The notes under the pieces were generated by a model. That model was not told where the DNA came from. It did no database searches and saw only the letters and a program-made list of their open reading frames with translations. Position numbers and translations under genes: made by a program. From Clostridium sp. C8-1-8 (GTDB lineage: Bacteria > Bacillota > Clostridia > Clostridiales > Clostridiaceae), in NCBI RefSeq assembly GCF_009928445.1, contig NZ_JAABNO010000004.1, positions 248,001 through 312,000 on the forward strand: DNA of 64,000 nt, read 5' to 3'. Of this stretch, positions 16,045 through 25,791 are shown piece after piece. Numbering within the stretch: position 1 is the first letter of the stretch; each line of letters begins with the position of its first letter.

Positions 16045-17118
16045 ATGAATTTAAAGGTTAATCTAACGAACAATTCATACGAAATTATCATAGAAAAGGG
16101 AAGTATAGCTAAAAGCGGACAGCAGATAAAGAAGGTATTTAAAGGGGAAAAAATAGTAGTAATAACAGATAAGAATGTGCATGAACATTATGGAAGCACT
16201 GTTCGTAACTCTTTAGAAAAAGAAGGCTTTTCTGTGGGACAGATAATACTTGAACCGGGGGAAAAGACAAAAGGCTTTGAGAGTCTTATATATATATACA
16301 ACAGCTTATCGGACTTTAACTTAACGAGAAGTGACTTGATAGTAGCCTTAGGGGGAGGAGTTATAGGAGACCTAGCAGGTTTCGTAGCTTCAACTTATCT
16401 CAGGGGAATAGACTTTGTACAAATACCTACTTCACTTTTAGCACAGGTGGATTCATCAGTTGGAGGAAAAGTTGCAGTAGATCTAGAAAAAGGAAAGAAT
16501 CTAGTAGGAAGTTTTTATCATCCTAAACAAGTAATAATAGATCCAGAGGTTTTAGCTACTTTATCTGAAAGATTTTTCTTTGATGGGTTAGCAGAGGTTA
16601 TAAAATACGGTGCCATTAGTGATAAAGATTTATTTGATGAACTCATAAGTTTTAATAACAAAGAAGAGCTTATGGCAGAGATAGAAAATGTTATTTATAG
16701 GTGTGTGGATATTAAAAGACAGTTCGTAGAAAAGGATGAAAAAGATAAAGGGGATAGGATGCTTTTAAACTTCGGACACACTTTAGGCCATGCTATCGAA
16801 AAGTATTATAATTATGAAGCTTATACTCACGGAGAAGCAGTAGCTATAGGAATGTACTATATAACTAAGCTTGGAGAAGCTAAAGGCCTTACTGAGATAG
16901 GTACTAATAGAAATATTAAGAATATTTTAGCAAAGTATAATCTACCTTGGAAGGTTAACAATTTAAAAATAAAAGAATTGGTGGACACAATAAAGCTAGA
17001 TAAGAAAAATTTAAACGGCAGTTTAAATATTATATTGATAAGTGAAATAGGTAAAAGTGAGATATATAAAACAACCTTAGATATATTTGAAGACTTAGAT
17101 TTGGAGGAGAGAGAATGA
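16045..17118 (+). CDS. aroB: 3-dehydroquinate synthase
   Basis: NAD- and metal-dependent cyclisation of DAHP to 3-dehydroquinate. Signatures: [19 protein letters not shown] (residues about 103-121), [15 protein letters not shown], and the metal-binding [11 protein letters not shown] and [10 protein letters not shown] histidines. 357 aa. ATG 16045 behind AGGGAG. It begins the tightly packed aroB-aroA-aroC-pheA block; aroA overlaps by 4 nt. Confidence 0.96.
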   Translation: MNLKVNLTNNSYEIIIEKGSIAKSGQQIKKVFKGEKIVVITDKNVHEHYGSTVRNSLEKEGFSVGQIILEPGEKTKGFESLIYIYNSLSDFNLTRSDLIVALGGGVIGDLAGFVASTYLRGIDFVQIPTSLLAQVDSSVGGKVAVDLEKGKNLVGSFYHPKQVIIDPEVLATLSERFFFDGLAEVIKYGAISDKDLFDELISFNNKEELMAEIENVIYRCVDIKRQFVEKDEKDKGDRMLLNFGHTLGHAIEKYYNYEAYTHGEAVAIGMYYITKLGEAKGLTEIGTNRNIKNILAKYNLPWKVNNLKIKELVDTIKLDKKNLNGSLNIILISEIGKSEIYKTTLDIFEDLDLEERE

Positions 17119-18395
17119 AAAAAGTTGAGATAAAGCCCAAAAAGCTAATTGGGAATATAAACATTCCGCCATCTAAGAGCATGGCTCATAGAGCTATTAT
17201 ATGTGCAGCACTAGCTAAGGGAGAGAGCTTGATCACCAATGTTGATTTTTCTGATGACATCATAGCTACCCTAGGAGCTATAGCAAACCTAGGTGCTCAT
17301 TACGAAAAAGGTGATACTTGGGTTAAGGTAACAGGTGGAGACTTGAAGGCTAAGGACAATGCCATAGTTGACTGCAATGAATCTGGATCTACCTTAAGAT
17401 TTATAGTTCCTTTATTTCTTGTAGAACATAACAAAGTAACCTTTGTTGGAAAAGGGAATCTAGGTAAAAGACCACTAAAGCCTTATTACGAGATTTTCGA
17501 AGAACAGGGCATAGAGTATTATAATAAGGAAGGAATTCTTGAATTAAAGATTAATGGAAGCTTAAACAGTGGAGAATTTCATGTAAGAGGAGATGTAAGC
17601 TCTCAATTTATAAGTGGATTATTGTTTACCTTACCACTTCTTAATGGTGATTCAAGGATTGTAATAACAACTAACTTAGAATCTAAAGGTTATATAGACC
17701 TTACCTTAGACATGCTAAAGAAGTTTGGGATAGATATTGTAAATAATGATTATAAAGAGTTTGTAATTAAAGGAAATAGTTTCTACAAGGCTACTAAATA
17801 TGAAGTGGAAGGTGATTTTTCTCAGTCTGCCTTTTATTTGGTCGCTAGCTGTCTAGGTAATGAAGTAGAGCTGTCAAAGCTGAATCTTGAAAGTCTTCAA
17901 GGAGACAAAGAGATATTAGCTATCCTAAATAGAATGGGAGCTAATATTAGTGTTTCAGAGGATAAAGTTTCACTAAAGGTGGAAGAATTAGTAGGAATCA
18001 CTGTTGATGCAGCGCAGTGCCCAGATATAATTCCAGTGGTAGCGGTAGCAGCTGCACTAGCAAAAGGTACTACAAATATAATAAATGCCGGCAGGTTAAG
18101 AATAAAAGAATGCGATAGATTGAGTGCCATAGCCTCAGAATTAAATAAATTAGGCGCAAAGGTACGAGAAGGCGAAGATTACATGGTTATAGAAGGGGTT
18201 GAAAGTCTTAAGGGGGGAGAGGTTAGCTCCTTTGAGGATCACCGTATAGCAATGAGTTTAGCCATAGCGGCAACCTGCTGTAAAGAAAAAGTTATAATAA
18301 ACAATCCACAATGTGTAAAAAAGTCATACCCAGGCTTTTGGCAAGACTATAAATCATTAGGGGGTGAGTTAAATGAGTGGAGTGTGGGGCAGTAA
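17115..18395 (+). CDS. aroA: 3-phosphoshikimate 1-carboxyvinyltransferase (EPSP synthase)
   Basis: Transfers enolpyruvyl from PEP to shikimate-3-phosphate. [12 protein letters not shown] at the N-terminus, [29 protein letters not shown], and the C-terminal DHRIAMSLA motifs are intact. 426 aa. It overlaps aroB by 4 nt and aroC by 23 nt. Which glyphosate-sensitivity class it belongs to was not worked out. Confidence 0.96.
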   Translation: MKKVEIKPKKLIGNINIPPSKSMAHRAIICAALAKGESLITNVDFSDDIIATLGAIANLGAHYEKGDTWVKVTGGDLKAKDNAIVDCNESGSTLRFIVPLFLVEHNKVTFVGKGNLGKRPLKPYYEIFEEQGIEYYNKEGILELKINGSLNSGEFHVRGDVSSQFISGLLFTLPLLNGDSRIVITTNLESKGYIDLTLDMLKKFGIDIVNNDYKEFVIKGNSFYKATKYEVEGDFSQSAFYLVASCLGNEVELSKLNLESLQGDKEILAILNRMGANISVSEDKVSLKVEELVGITVDAAQCPDIIPVVAVAAALAKGTTNIINAGRLRIKECDRLSAIASELNKLGAKVREGEDYMVIEGVESLKGGEVSSFEDHRIAMSLAIAATCCKEKVIINNPQCVKKSYPGFWQDYKSLGGELNEWSVGQ

Positions 18396-19455
18396 TATAA
18401 AGCTATCTATTTTTGGAGAGTCACATGGAGGAGCTATAGGTATAAACATTAGCGGACTTCCAGTTGGAAAAGCTATAGATGAAGAAGAAATTTATAAAGA
18501 AATGCAAAGAAGAGCTCCAGGAAGAAGCAACCTTGCAACAGCTAGAAAAGAAGAGGATAGAGTTGAGATACTCAGTGGAGTATTTAATGGTAAGACAACA
18601 GGAGCACCACTTTGCGGAATAATAAGAAACAACGATACCAGATCTAAAGATTACAGCAAACTGAAAGATGTTATGAGACCAAGCCATTCAGATTATCCAG
18701 CCTCAGTTAAGTATAAAGGTTTTAATGATTACAGAGGAGGAGGACACTTCTCCGGCAGAATAACAGCTCCTTTAGTATTTGCAGGAGCTATAGCAAAATC
18801 AATTCTAAAAGAAAAGGGCATTAACATAGGTGCCCATATAAAATCCATTGCAGACATTGAAGATGAAGAATTTAATCCTATATATATTGATAGTACTGTT
18901 CTAGATACTTTAAAAGAAAAAGATCTCCCATTAATAGATGACGATAAAAAAGCTCTTATGGAGCACAGAATTCTTTCTGCAAAGATGGAAGGAGACTCCG
19001 TAGGAGGAGTGATACAGTGTGCTATAACTGGCGTAGAAGTAGGAGTTGGTGATCCGTTCTTTGATTCTCTTGAGAGTACCATAGCCCATCTAGCCTTTTC
19101 AGTTCCAGCAGTTAAAGGTATAGAGTTTGGAAAAGGCTTTGAACTCTCAAAGCTTAAAGGTTCTGAAGCCAACGATTCTTACTACTATGAAGGGGAAAAA
19201 ATAGCTACAAAAACTAATAATAATGGTGGAATTTTAGGTGGACTTACCAATGGAATGCCAGTACTTTTCAATGTAGCCATTAAACCAACAGCTTCAATAA
19301 TAAAGTATCAAGATACAGTAGACATAGATAAAAAAGAAGATACTAAGCTTCAAATTGAAGGAAGACATGATCCTTGTATCGTAACTAGAGCCGTAGTGGT
19401 TATTGAGGCAATTGCTGCTTTGGCATTACTTGACTTAATGGAAGGGGAATTTTAA
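18373..19455 (+). CDS. aroC: Chorismate synthase
   Basis: FMN-dependent 1,4-elimination of phosphate from EPSP to give chorismate, the branch point for Trp, Phe and Tyr. Signatures: GESHGGAIG (residues 15-23), GRSNLATARKEEDR, YRGGGHFSGRITA and the C-terminal GRHDPC. 360 aa. ATG 18373 lies in the end of aroA behind GGGGTGAG. Confidence 0.96.
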   Translation: MSGVWGSNIKLSIFGESHGGAIGINISGLPVGKAIDEEEIYKEMQRRAPGRSNLATARKEEDRVEILSGVFNGKTTGAPLCGIIRNNDTRSKDYSKLKDVMRPSHSDYPASVKYKGFNDYRGGGHFSGRITAPLVFAGAIAKSILKEKGINIGAHIKSIADIEDEEFNPIYIDSTVLDTLKEKDLPLIDDDKKALMEHRILSAKMEGDSVGGVIQCAITGVEVGVGDPFFDSLESTIAHLAFSVPAVKGIEFGKGFELSKLKGSEANDSYYYEGEKIATKTNNNGGILGGLTNGMPVLFNVAIKPTASIIKYQDTVDIDKKEDTKLQIEGRHDPCIVTRAVVVIEAIAALALLDLMEGEF

Positions 19456-20606
19456 TGAATGATATAGAAGGTTATAGAAAGTCTATAGATGACATAGATA
19501 AGAAGATAGTGGAGTTATTTGAAGAAAGAATGAAGGTTGTAACAAAGGTAGCAGAATATAAGAAGAAAAACAACGTTCCTATCTTTAATGGAAACAGAGA
19601 AAATCAAGTGATAGAAAAAAATGTTGCTTTAGTTGAAGAGGAAGACTTAAAACCTTTTGTAAAAGAGTTTTTATTGTCAATGATGGATATAAGCAAGGAA
19701 TATCAGTCACTAGAGCTTTCTAAAAATGATATAGCTAAAGCTTCTATTAATGAAGAAAAACCTTTCTATAAAGAAGAAAACTTAAGATTAGGCTATCCAG
19801 GGGTTAATGGCTCTTACTCAGAAGAAGCACTACTTCAGTTCTTTGGTATAAGACACAATACTTCAAACTATGAAAGATTTGAAGATGTGTTCAAGGCCTT
19901 AGCTAAGGATGAAATTGATTTTGGGGTTTTGCCTATTGAAAATTCTTCCACAGGTGCAGTTAAGGAGGTTTATGATCTTTTACGAAAGTATGGTTTTTAT
20001 ATTGTAGGTGAAAAGTGCTTAAAGATAGAACATCATCTGTTAGGGGTAAATGGAGCAAAGGAAGAGGATTTGAAAGAAATATATTCTCACCCTCAAGGAA
20101 TAGAGCAGTGTAGTGGATATTTAAACAGCTTAGAAGGTGTAAATGCCGTACCAGATCTAAATACAGCCATAAGTGCTGAGCGTGTAAGCAAAGCTGGCGT
20201 AAAAGAAAAAGCAGCTATAGCTTCTAAGAGAGCGGCAGATATATTCAACCTTTCTATAATTAAAGAAGGCATAAGTAACGAAAAAGATAACTTTACCAGG
20301 TTCATTGTAGTAGGAAAGAACATTATAAATAGAATAGAAAATAATAAGATATCCTTAGTTTTTGCAGTTGAAAATAAGGCTGGAGCTTTATTCAATGCTT
20401 TAAAGTGGTTTTCAGTAAACAATCTGAACATGACTAAGATTGAGTCTAGGCCTATAGCAAAAGAGCCTTGGAGATATTTCTTCTATATAGATTTCGAGGG
20501 AAATATAAAAGATGTAGTGGTAAAAGACTTATTAGAGCTCTGCGAAAAAAATACTTCCTATTTTAAACTTTTAGGAGTGTATAAAAGGGAACTGGAGTGT
20601 AATTAA
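19455..20606 (+). CDS. pheA: Bifunctional chorismate mutase / prephenate dehydratase (P-protein)
   Basis: Converts chorismate to prephenate and on to phenylpyruvate. An AroQ-type chorismate mutase domain covers about residues 1-85 (RKSIDDIDKKIVELFEERM). The dehydratase domain (about 110-290) has YSEEALLQFF, PIENSSTGAV and the DNFTRF motif. A C-terminal ACT domain (about 300-380) carries the ESRP phenylalanine-binding motif (NMTKIESRPI), so Phe feedback inhibition is expected. 383 aa. The start codon shares its first base with the last base of the aroC stop. Confidence 0.95.
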   Translation: MNDIEGYRKSIDDIDKKIVELFEERMKVVTKVAEYKKKNNVPIFNGNRENQVIEKNVALVEEEDLKPFVKEFLLSMMDISKEYQSLELSKNDIAKASINEEKPFYKEENLRLGYPGVNGSYSEEALLQFFGIRHNTSNYERFEDVFKALAKDEIDFGVLPIENSSTGAVKEVYDLLRKYGFYIVGEKCLKIEHHLLGVNGAKEEDLKEIYSHPQGIEQCSGYLNSLEGVNAVPDLNTAISAERVSKAGVKEKAAIASKRAADIFNLSIIKEGISNEKDNFTRFIVVGKNIINRIENNKISLVFAVENKAGALFNALKWFSVNNLNMTKIESRPIAKEPWRYFFYIDFEGNIKDVVVKDLLELCEKNTSYFKLLGVYKRELECN

Positions 20607-20642
20607 AAGCTTAAAGAAAGTATAGTTTGTAGGGGTGGAAAA

Positions 20643-21458
20643 ATGAATGCATTGGGGTTAATAGGTGAGAGACTAGGGCATAGTCTTTCGCCACAAATTC
20701 ACAAGAAAGTATTTGAAAAACTTAATTTGAACGCAAGCTTTTCCTTATATGAAATAAAGCCTGAGAATATAGGAATGGCTGTGCAAGCTTTAAAGGTTTT
20801 AGGTATAAAAGGAGTAAATGTAACCATACCTTATAAAGAAATACTTATGGATCAGCTTGATGTTATATCAGAAGAAGCAAAAGGTATAGGAGCAATAAAC
20901 ACTATAAAAATAGAACAAGATAAGACCATAGGTTATAATACTGATTACTTCGGCTTTGGAGAGCTTCTTATAAGAAATGAAGTGCAGGTAGAAGGCAGGA
21001 CTTTTGCAGTGCTTGGAACTGGAGGAGCTTCAAAAGCTGTAGTGCAGTATATTAAGGATAAAAAAGCTGGAAAGATATATATAGTTTCTAGAGATAAGGA
21101 AGCGGCTTTAAATAAATACCCTGAATATAGTTGCCTTAGCTATTCAGAACTAGAACAATTAAAGGATATAGAAGTAATAATAAATACAACGCCAGTAGGA
21201 ATGTATCCTAAGGTAGGTTTTTCACCTATAGGAGATACTGTAATACAAAAGTGTAATACAGTTGTAGATATAGTGTATAATCCTTTGGAAACAGAGCTTT
21301 TAAAGAGAGCAAAAGCCTTAGGAAAGAAGACCGTAGATGGGCTTTACATGCTTATAGCTCAGGGGATAAAAGCAGAGGAAATATGGCTTGAAAGAGAGCT
21401 ATCTTATGATATTGGCGAGGAACTATATGAGGAGCTAAGTAAACTTATAAATAAATAA
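20643..21458 (+). CDS. aroE: Shikimate dehydrogenase
   Basis: NADPH-dependent reduction of 3-dehydroshikimate. Shikimate-binding GERLGHSLSPQIHKK at residues 8-22, catalytic Lys in VNVTIPYKE, N-T-D-Y-F-G-F, and the nucleotide loop GTGGASKAV (about 125-133). 271 aa. It follows pheA by 36 nt behind AGGGGTGG. The genes for the flanking steps (dehydroquinate dehydratase, shikimate kinase) are not in this cluster. Confidence 0.95.
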   Translation: MNALGLIGERLGHSLSPQIHKKVFEKLNLNASFSLYEIKPENIGMAVQALKVLGIKGVNVTIPYKEILMDQLDVISEEAKGIGAINTIKIEQDKTIGYNTDYFGFGELLIRNEVQVEGRTFAVLGTGGASKAVVQYIKDKKAGKIYIVSRDKEAALNKYPEYSCLSYSELEQLKDIEVIINTTPVGMYPKVGFSPIGDTVIQKCNTVVDIVYNPLETELLKRAKALGKKTVDGLYMLIAQGIKAEEIWLERELSYDIGEELYEELSKLINK

Positions 21459-21488
21459 CTTTATAAAGTAGAACTTTGGGGGAGAATT

Positions 21489-22322
21489 ATGAATATAACT
21501 ATAGTGGGGCTAGGTGTAATAGGCGGTTCCTTTGCTAAAGCATTAAAGCCTTTAGAGGAACATCAGGTCTATGGTATAGATAATGATATTAGTACTTTGA
21601 ATAAGGCAGAAGAGCTTGGAATAATAAAAAAAGGATATTTGGACGGAAAAGAACCTTTAGAGCTATCTGACTTAGTAATTCTTTGTATATATCCAATGTC
21701 TGTACTGAATTTTGTAAACAGCAATAAGCAATATTTTAAACCAGGGGCCATAATTACAGATGCTACTGGAGTAAAAGGGATAATGGTGGATGATATCCTA
21801 GAGTCAGTTGGAGAAAATATTGATTTTGTATTTGGACATCCCATGGCTGGAAGAGAAAAAAAGGGAATTGATTTTGCATCAGCAGAAGTATTTAAGGGGG
21901 CAAATTATATAATAACTCCTCATCATGGAAATAAGACTGAGAGTATTAATGCTGTTGAAAAACTAGCATATTCAATAGGGTTTTCTAATGTTAAAAAGGT
22001 AAATCCTTATGAGCATGATAAGATAGTTGCATACACTTCCCAGCTACCACATGCTATGGCAGTAGCATTGGTAAATAGCGATGATGGCAGATATCCAACA
22101 GGAGAGCTTATAGGTGATAGCTATAGAGATCTCACTAGAATTGCCAATATAAATGAAGAGTTATGGAGTGAACTTTTTTTATCCAATAGAGAGAATTTAA
22201 TAAGCACCATTGAAGTTTTTCAAGAGAAGCTTGAGGATATAAAAAAATCCTTGGTCAATAATGATAAAGAGAAGCTAGTAAAAATCTTTAAAGAATCCTC
22301 GAGTAGGAGGGAAAAACTTTAA
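21489..22322 (+). CDS. tyrA: Prephenate dehydrogenase
   Basis: NAD(P)-dependent oxidative decarboxylation of prephenate to 4-hydroxyphenylpyruvate for tyrosine. N-terminal Rossmann motif GLGVIGGSFAKAL at residues 7-19, GHPMAGREKKGI with the catalytic His, and the TSQLPHAMA helix. 277 aa with no C-terminal ACT domain, so tyrosine feedback through such a domain is not expected. 30 nt after aroE, ribosome site GGGGGAG. Confidence 0.94.
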   Translation: MNITIVGLGVIGGSFAKALKPLEEHQVYGIDNDISTLNKAEELGIIKKGYLDGKEPLELSDLVILCIYPMSVLNFVNSNKQYFKPGAIITDATGVKGIMVDDILESVGENIDFVFGHPMAGREKKGIDFASAEVFKGANYIITPHHGNKTESINAVEKLAYSIGFSNVKKVNPYEHDKIVAYTSQLPHAMAVALVNSDDGRYPTGELIGDSYRDLTRIANINEELWSELFLSNRENLISTIEVFQEKLEDIKKSLVNNDKEKLVKIFKESSSRREKL

Positions 22323-22337
22323 GAATGGTGGTGTAGT

Positions 22338-23603
22338 ATGCGTAAGTTCTTAATAATATCATTGTCCATAGTGTTTATTATCATAGCTTTTGCAGCTGGT
22401 TTTCTAATTGCTGGAGGAAAGCTGCATATAAATGATGCTTCTTTCAATAGTACTAAAGCTGATGAAAATAAAAATTCTAATGATACAGGTGAAAGTACCG
22501 TTCCACCTGTAGTGGAAAAAGATCCGATAAAGGAAAAAGTAAAGTCATTAACTTTAGAAGAGAAGATAGGACAGCTTGCCATTATAGGCTTTGATGGCAC
22601 AGAGATGAACGATAATATTAAAGAACTTATACAGAATTACCATGTTGGTGGAGTGATATTTTTTAAAGAAAATATAACTAGTCGTAGCCAAACTTTGAGT
22701 TTGGTTGAAGCTATGAACCATTATAATGAAAATGCAGTTCCTTTATTTTTAGCTGTTGACGAAGAAGGTGGAAGAGTTTCGAGAATTCCTAGTGAGTACT
22801 TAAAGCTACCTAGCAGTGGATATATTGGAAAGAAGAATAACGAAGTTCTTTCTAATAAAGTAGGAGAAGTTTTAGGTGATGAAGTAGGTTCTTTAGGACT
22901 AAATCTTGACTTTGCACCAGTTCTAGATATTAATAGCAACCCTAAAAATCCTATAATAGGAGATAGAGCATTTGGAAATAATGCTGATTTAGTATCAAGG
23001 CTTGGGCTATCAACCATGAAGGGCATTCAGTCTAAAGGAATAATATCTGCAGTAAAGCATTTTCCAGGACATGGAGATACTTCTGTAGATTCTCATAAAG
23101 GGCTTCCTTTAGTTAATAATGATCTGACCAGGCTTAGAAACTTTGAGCTGATACCATTTAAAAAGGCCATAGATAATGGGGCTGATATGGTAATGGTAGC
23201 TCATATATTATTGCCCAAGTTAGACAGTCAGTACCCAGCTTCATTATCTAAGAATGTAATAACTGATTTACTTAGGAAGGAATTAGGCTTCAATGGCGTT
23301 ATTATAACCGATGATATGACTATGGGTGCAATTACCTTAAACTATGATATAAACAAAGCAGCGGTGACCTCACTAAAAGCAGGTAGTGATATAGTTTTGG
23401 TTTGTCATGATTTTAATAAAGAGAAGACTGTTCTAGATTCAATAAGAAATGCAGTTAAGAATAAAGAATTAACCGAAGAGCAAATTGATGACAAGGTCTA
23501 TAGAATATTAAAGCTTAAAGAAAAATATAAATTAGGGCAGCAAGGCCCTCAGCAGTACAATATTCAAGATATAAATAATAGGATTAAGCAGTTGCTTAAG
23601 TAG
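22338..23603 (+). CDS. Exported glycoside hydrolase family 3, beta-N-acetylhexosaminidase type
   Basis: NagZ-like enzyme likely removing GlcNAc from peptidoglycan fragments. Residues 1-33 form a signal peptide or N-terminal anchor, followed by a low-complexity linker to about 65. The catalytic domain shows AVDEEGGRVSRI, GDRAFGNN, the family signature KHFPGHGDTSVDSHKG (His/Asp general acid dyad) and the nucleophile in ITDDMTMGAI. The second GH3 domain is absent, as in NagZ. It lies only 15 nt after tyrA, so appears to be the last gene of the aromatic operon although function is unrelated. No lipobox cysteine, unlike some Gram-positive NagZ proteins. Confidence 0.9.
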   Translation: MRKFLIISLSIVFIIIAFAAGFLIAGGKLHINDASFNSTKADENKNSNDTGESTVPPVVEKDPIKEKVKSLTLEEKIGQLAIIGFDGTEMNDNIKELIQNYHVGGVIFFKENITSRSQTLSLVEAMNHYNENAVPLFLAVDEEGGRVSRIPSEYLKLPSSGYIGKKNNEVLSNKVGEVLGDEVGSLGLNLDFAPVLDINSNPKNPIIGDRAFGNNADLVSRLGLSTMKGIQSKGIISAVKHFPGHGDTSVDSHKGLPLVNNDLTRLRNFELIPFKKAIDNGADMVMVAHILLPKLDSQYPASLSKNVITDLLRKELGFNGVIITDDMTMGAITLNYDINKAAVTSLKAGSDIVLVCHDFNKEKTVLDSIRNAVKNKELTEEQIDDKVYRILKLKEKYKLGQQGPQQYNIQDINNRIKQLLK

Positions 23604-23645
23604 AGATATAAGATATTGTAGAATATTAAAATTTTTTTGTTAAAT

Positions 23646-23697
23646 AAAATTAAGTGGTTTGTCATCCTACGCTTCAATTAACTTGTGCAAAGAGTCA
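23646..23697. repeat. Partial family B repeat
   Basis: AAATTAAGTGG at one end and AACTTGTGCAAAGAGTC at the other; the latter matches the 14139 element in inverse orientation. It follows the end of the aromatic operon. Confidence 0.4.
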
Positions 23698-23795
23698 TTT
23701 AATTATCTAGTAGCTAGCTTCATAACATTTCTTAAATAAGAACTTTTAAATAATATTTCTATACAGAGGCTTTTAAAAAAAGTTATATAACTAAT

Positions 23796-23828
23796 AAAAA
23801 TTCACTGAAGTAGTTTCAGTGAATTTTT
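23796..23828. terminator. Bidirectional terminator
   Basis: Stem AAAATTCACTGAA / TTTCAGTGAATTTT with T-runs on both sides, between the convergent GH3 and VOC genes. Member of the CACTGAA hairpin family. Confidence 0.8.
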
Positions 23829-23836
23829 CATTGTTC

Positions 23837-24226
23837 TTATTTCTCGTATATCTCCAAAGGAAGATGATCAGGGTCTTCGAAGAAAGTAAACTTCTTTTTG
23901 GTAAGCTCATCTATTCTTATAGGTTCAGTTATAATAGCCTTTTCGTTTAATTCACGAACAGCTTCATTTATGTCATCTACCTCAAAGGAAAGATGTCTTA
24001 ACCCTCTAGCTTCAGGATAGCTAGGCCTTTCAGGACAGTTTGGAAAAGAGAACAATTCTATCTGATAAACTCCATTAACATTTAAATCAAGTTTATAAGA
24101 ATCTCTTTCTTTTCTATATATTTCTCTTTCTACAGTAAATCCAAGTTTATTTACATAGAAATCTTTTGATTTTTTATAATCAGAACAGATTATAGCGATA
24201 TGATGTATTTTATTTATTTTAATCAT
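23837..24226 (-). CDS. VOC-superfamily protein (glyoxalase-like, YaeR/GloA2 type)
   Basis: 129-aa single vicinal-oxygen-chelate domain. Putative metal ligands are His8/9 (IHHIAIIC), Glu in QIELFSF, His in LRHLSFEV and Glu in PLEIYE, arranged as in the YaeR/SMU.1112c subgroup. DPDHLPLEIYEK at the C-terminus is characteristic. The activity of this subgroup is not firmly known; glyoxalase I activity is not implied. Good ribosome site (AGGAGG) before ATG 24224-24226. Confidence 0.85.
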   Translation of the reverse strand: MIKINKIHHIAIICSDYKKSKDFYVNKLGFTVEREIYRKERDSYKLDLNVNGVYQIELFSFPNCPERPSYPEARGLRHLSFEVDDINEAVRELNEKAIITEPIRIDELTKKKFTFFEDPDHLPLEIYEK

Positions 24227-24694
24227 TATATCCTCCTAAAGATGTTTAATTTACAAAAAAATAATAAAGCCCTGTAATATGCTCGTAATGAATACTTTTG
24301 CACAAAGCTTTGACTTAAGGGTTTTATGAATAAAAGTGTAGCATAAATAGTATTTTCCTTCAATATACACAAGGCGTGGATAAGCTTTATAGTTACCACC
24401 GTAAAAACAGCCTTTAAAAAGTGGATTTTGTATGGAAGCTGTACATCTATATTTATGCTGTTTAAAAGTAAAATTTATGAAGATAAAGCTTCGTAGCTTC
24501 CTGGAAAATATTATTTTAAGTCAAGGATTGAAGTAGTTTATCTTTTTAGAAGGATATCTATAAATATGCGTAATTAAGATGGTGAAGAAATTATATTTTA
24601 AACTAAGTTACAATTTGTTTATTAATATATAAACTTATTAAAAATATGTTGATAATATATTTGTCATTGCATATAATGTTAGTGAGGTGATTAT
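24227..24694. other. Intergenic region between divergent genes
   Basis: No gene seen. Contains fragments resembling the dispersed repeats: TTTTGCACAAAG near 24297 (family B end), GGATAAGCTTTATAG near 24377 and GTACATCTATATTTATG near 24447 (family A end). Confidence 0.4.
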
Positions 24695-25459
24695 ATGGAA
24701 AAAGATTATTTGTTTGATTTTAGCCTAGACATAATTGAGAAAGGGTACTTTTATGATGAAAAAAATAAGCACTACAAATGCTTGATTTGTGAAAGTATCT
24801 TTGAAAAGGGAAGAGTATACAAAATAGGAGAAGAATTTTACGATGCAGAGAAAAGCTGTGAAAAGCATATAAATGAGGTTCATGGCGACATGTTTGATTT
24901 TCTTATAGATAGAAATAAGAAAATAACTGGCTTAAGTGACAACATGAAGGAATTTATAAAGTTCAGTCATCAGGGGCTTAACGATAAAGAAATTGGAACT
25001 AATATGGGCTTGTCAGCGTCTACAGTGAGAAGTTATAGATTTAAGCTTAAGGAAAAAGAGCTTCAAGCTAAAGCCCTTCTAGCTATTTTAGATTTAATGA
25101 AAAATAATTCACAGGAGGTAGAGGATAAGGAAATGTCAAAATTTGTGAATGCACATTTATCAGCAACAACTTTAGATGATCGCTATAATATAACTGAAGA
25201 AGAACGGAGAGAGGTGTTGAAGAATTACTTTGATGACAATGGTGCCCTTAAGGTATTTCCATCAAAGGAGAAGAAAAAACTTGCAGTACTATCTCAAATA
25301 GTAACTAATTTTTCTAGAGATAAAAAGTATACTGAAAAAGAAGTTAATGAGGTTTTAATGAGAATATTTGATGACTATGCTACTATAAGAAGATGCCTTA
25401 TAGAATATGGCTTTTTTGATAGGAAGAAAGACTGCAGCTATTACTGGGTAAAACAATAA
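24695..25459 (+). CDS. HTH and DUF2087 domain transcriptional regulator with putative zinc-binding N-terminus
   Basis: 254 aa. N-terminal Cys-x2-Cys (CLIC near residue 29) and a His-x3-His-type pair (KHINEVHG near 64) suggest a zinc finger. Residues about 85-120 form a LuxR-like helix-turn-helix (GLNDKEIGTNMGLSASTVRSYRFKLK). The C-terminal 75 residues match DUF2087 (FPSKEKKKLAVLSQIV, then Y-T-E-K-E-V-N, D-D-Y-A-T-I-R-R-C-L-I-E-Y-G). ATG 24695 behind GAGGTGA. Target genes unknown; it is monocistronic. Confidence 0.82.
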   Translation: MEKDYLFDFSLDIIEKGYFYDEKNKHYKCLICESIFEKGRVYKIGEEFYDAEKSCEKHINEVHGDMFDFLIDRNKKITGLSDNMKEFIKFSHQGLNDKEIGTNMGLSASTVRSYRFKLKEKELQAKALLAILDLMKNNSQEVEDKEMSKFVNAHLSATTLDDRYNITEEERREVLKNYFDDNGALKVFPSKEKKKLAVLSQIVTNFSRDKKYTEKEVNEVLMRIFDDYATIRRCLIEYGFFDRKKDCSYYWVKQ

Positions 25460-25738
25460 AAAACTGCTAACCCCAACTAGGACTATATATTTATATAATT
25501 ATATGAATATATAAAGTTTTGATTTTATAAGTATATAATCATAAGAATTTAAGAATTTTACTTTTTAACTTGTTTAATTTCAAGCAAATTTACTTTTCTT
25601 ATTAATATGGTTTTTCTAATGTACAGGAGGAAAATCTTGTGGTCACCATAATTATTTATACTGCTTACCCTAGATAGGTGTTCTGAACCATTGATATTAC
25701 TAGTTGTCACTAACACAAAAATATACTTTACTAGACAG
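25460..25738. other. AT-rich gap between convergent genes
   Basis: Nothing coding seen; an open frame on the minus strand (25558-25782) is largely the terminator hairpin that follows. Confidence 0.4.
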
Positions 25739-25786
25739 TAAAAAAGCGATGCATAAAGAATGGGGAAACCATCTTTATACATCGCT
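25739..25786 (-). terminator. Terminator of the aminopeptidase gene
   Basis: On the minus strand AGCGATGTATAAAGA pairs with TCTTTATGCATCGCT (one G-T pair), followed by TTTTTT, 3 nt beyond the stop codon. Confidence 0.85.
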
Positions 25787-25791
25787 AAACT

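Noticed and set aside
25558..25782. 74-codon open frame on the minus strand
   Set aside because: Its start lies in the aminopeptidase terminator stem; no coding character.
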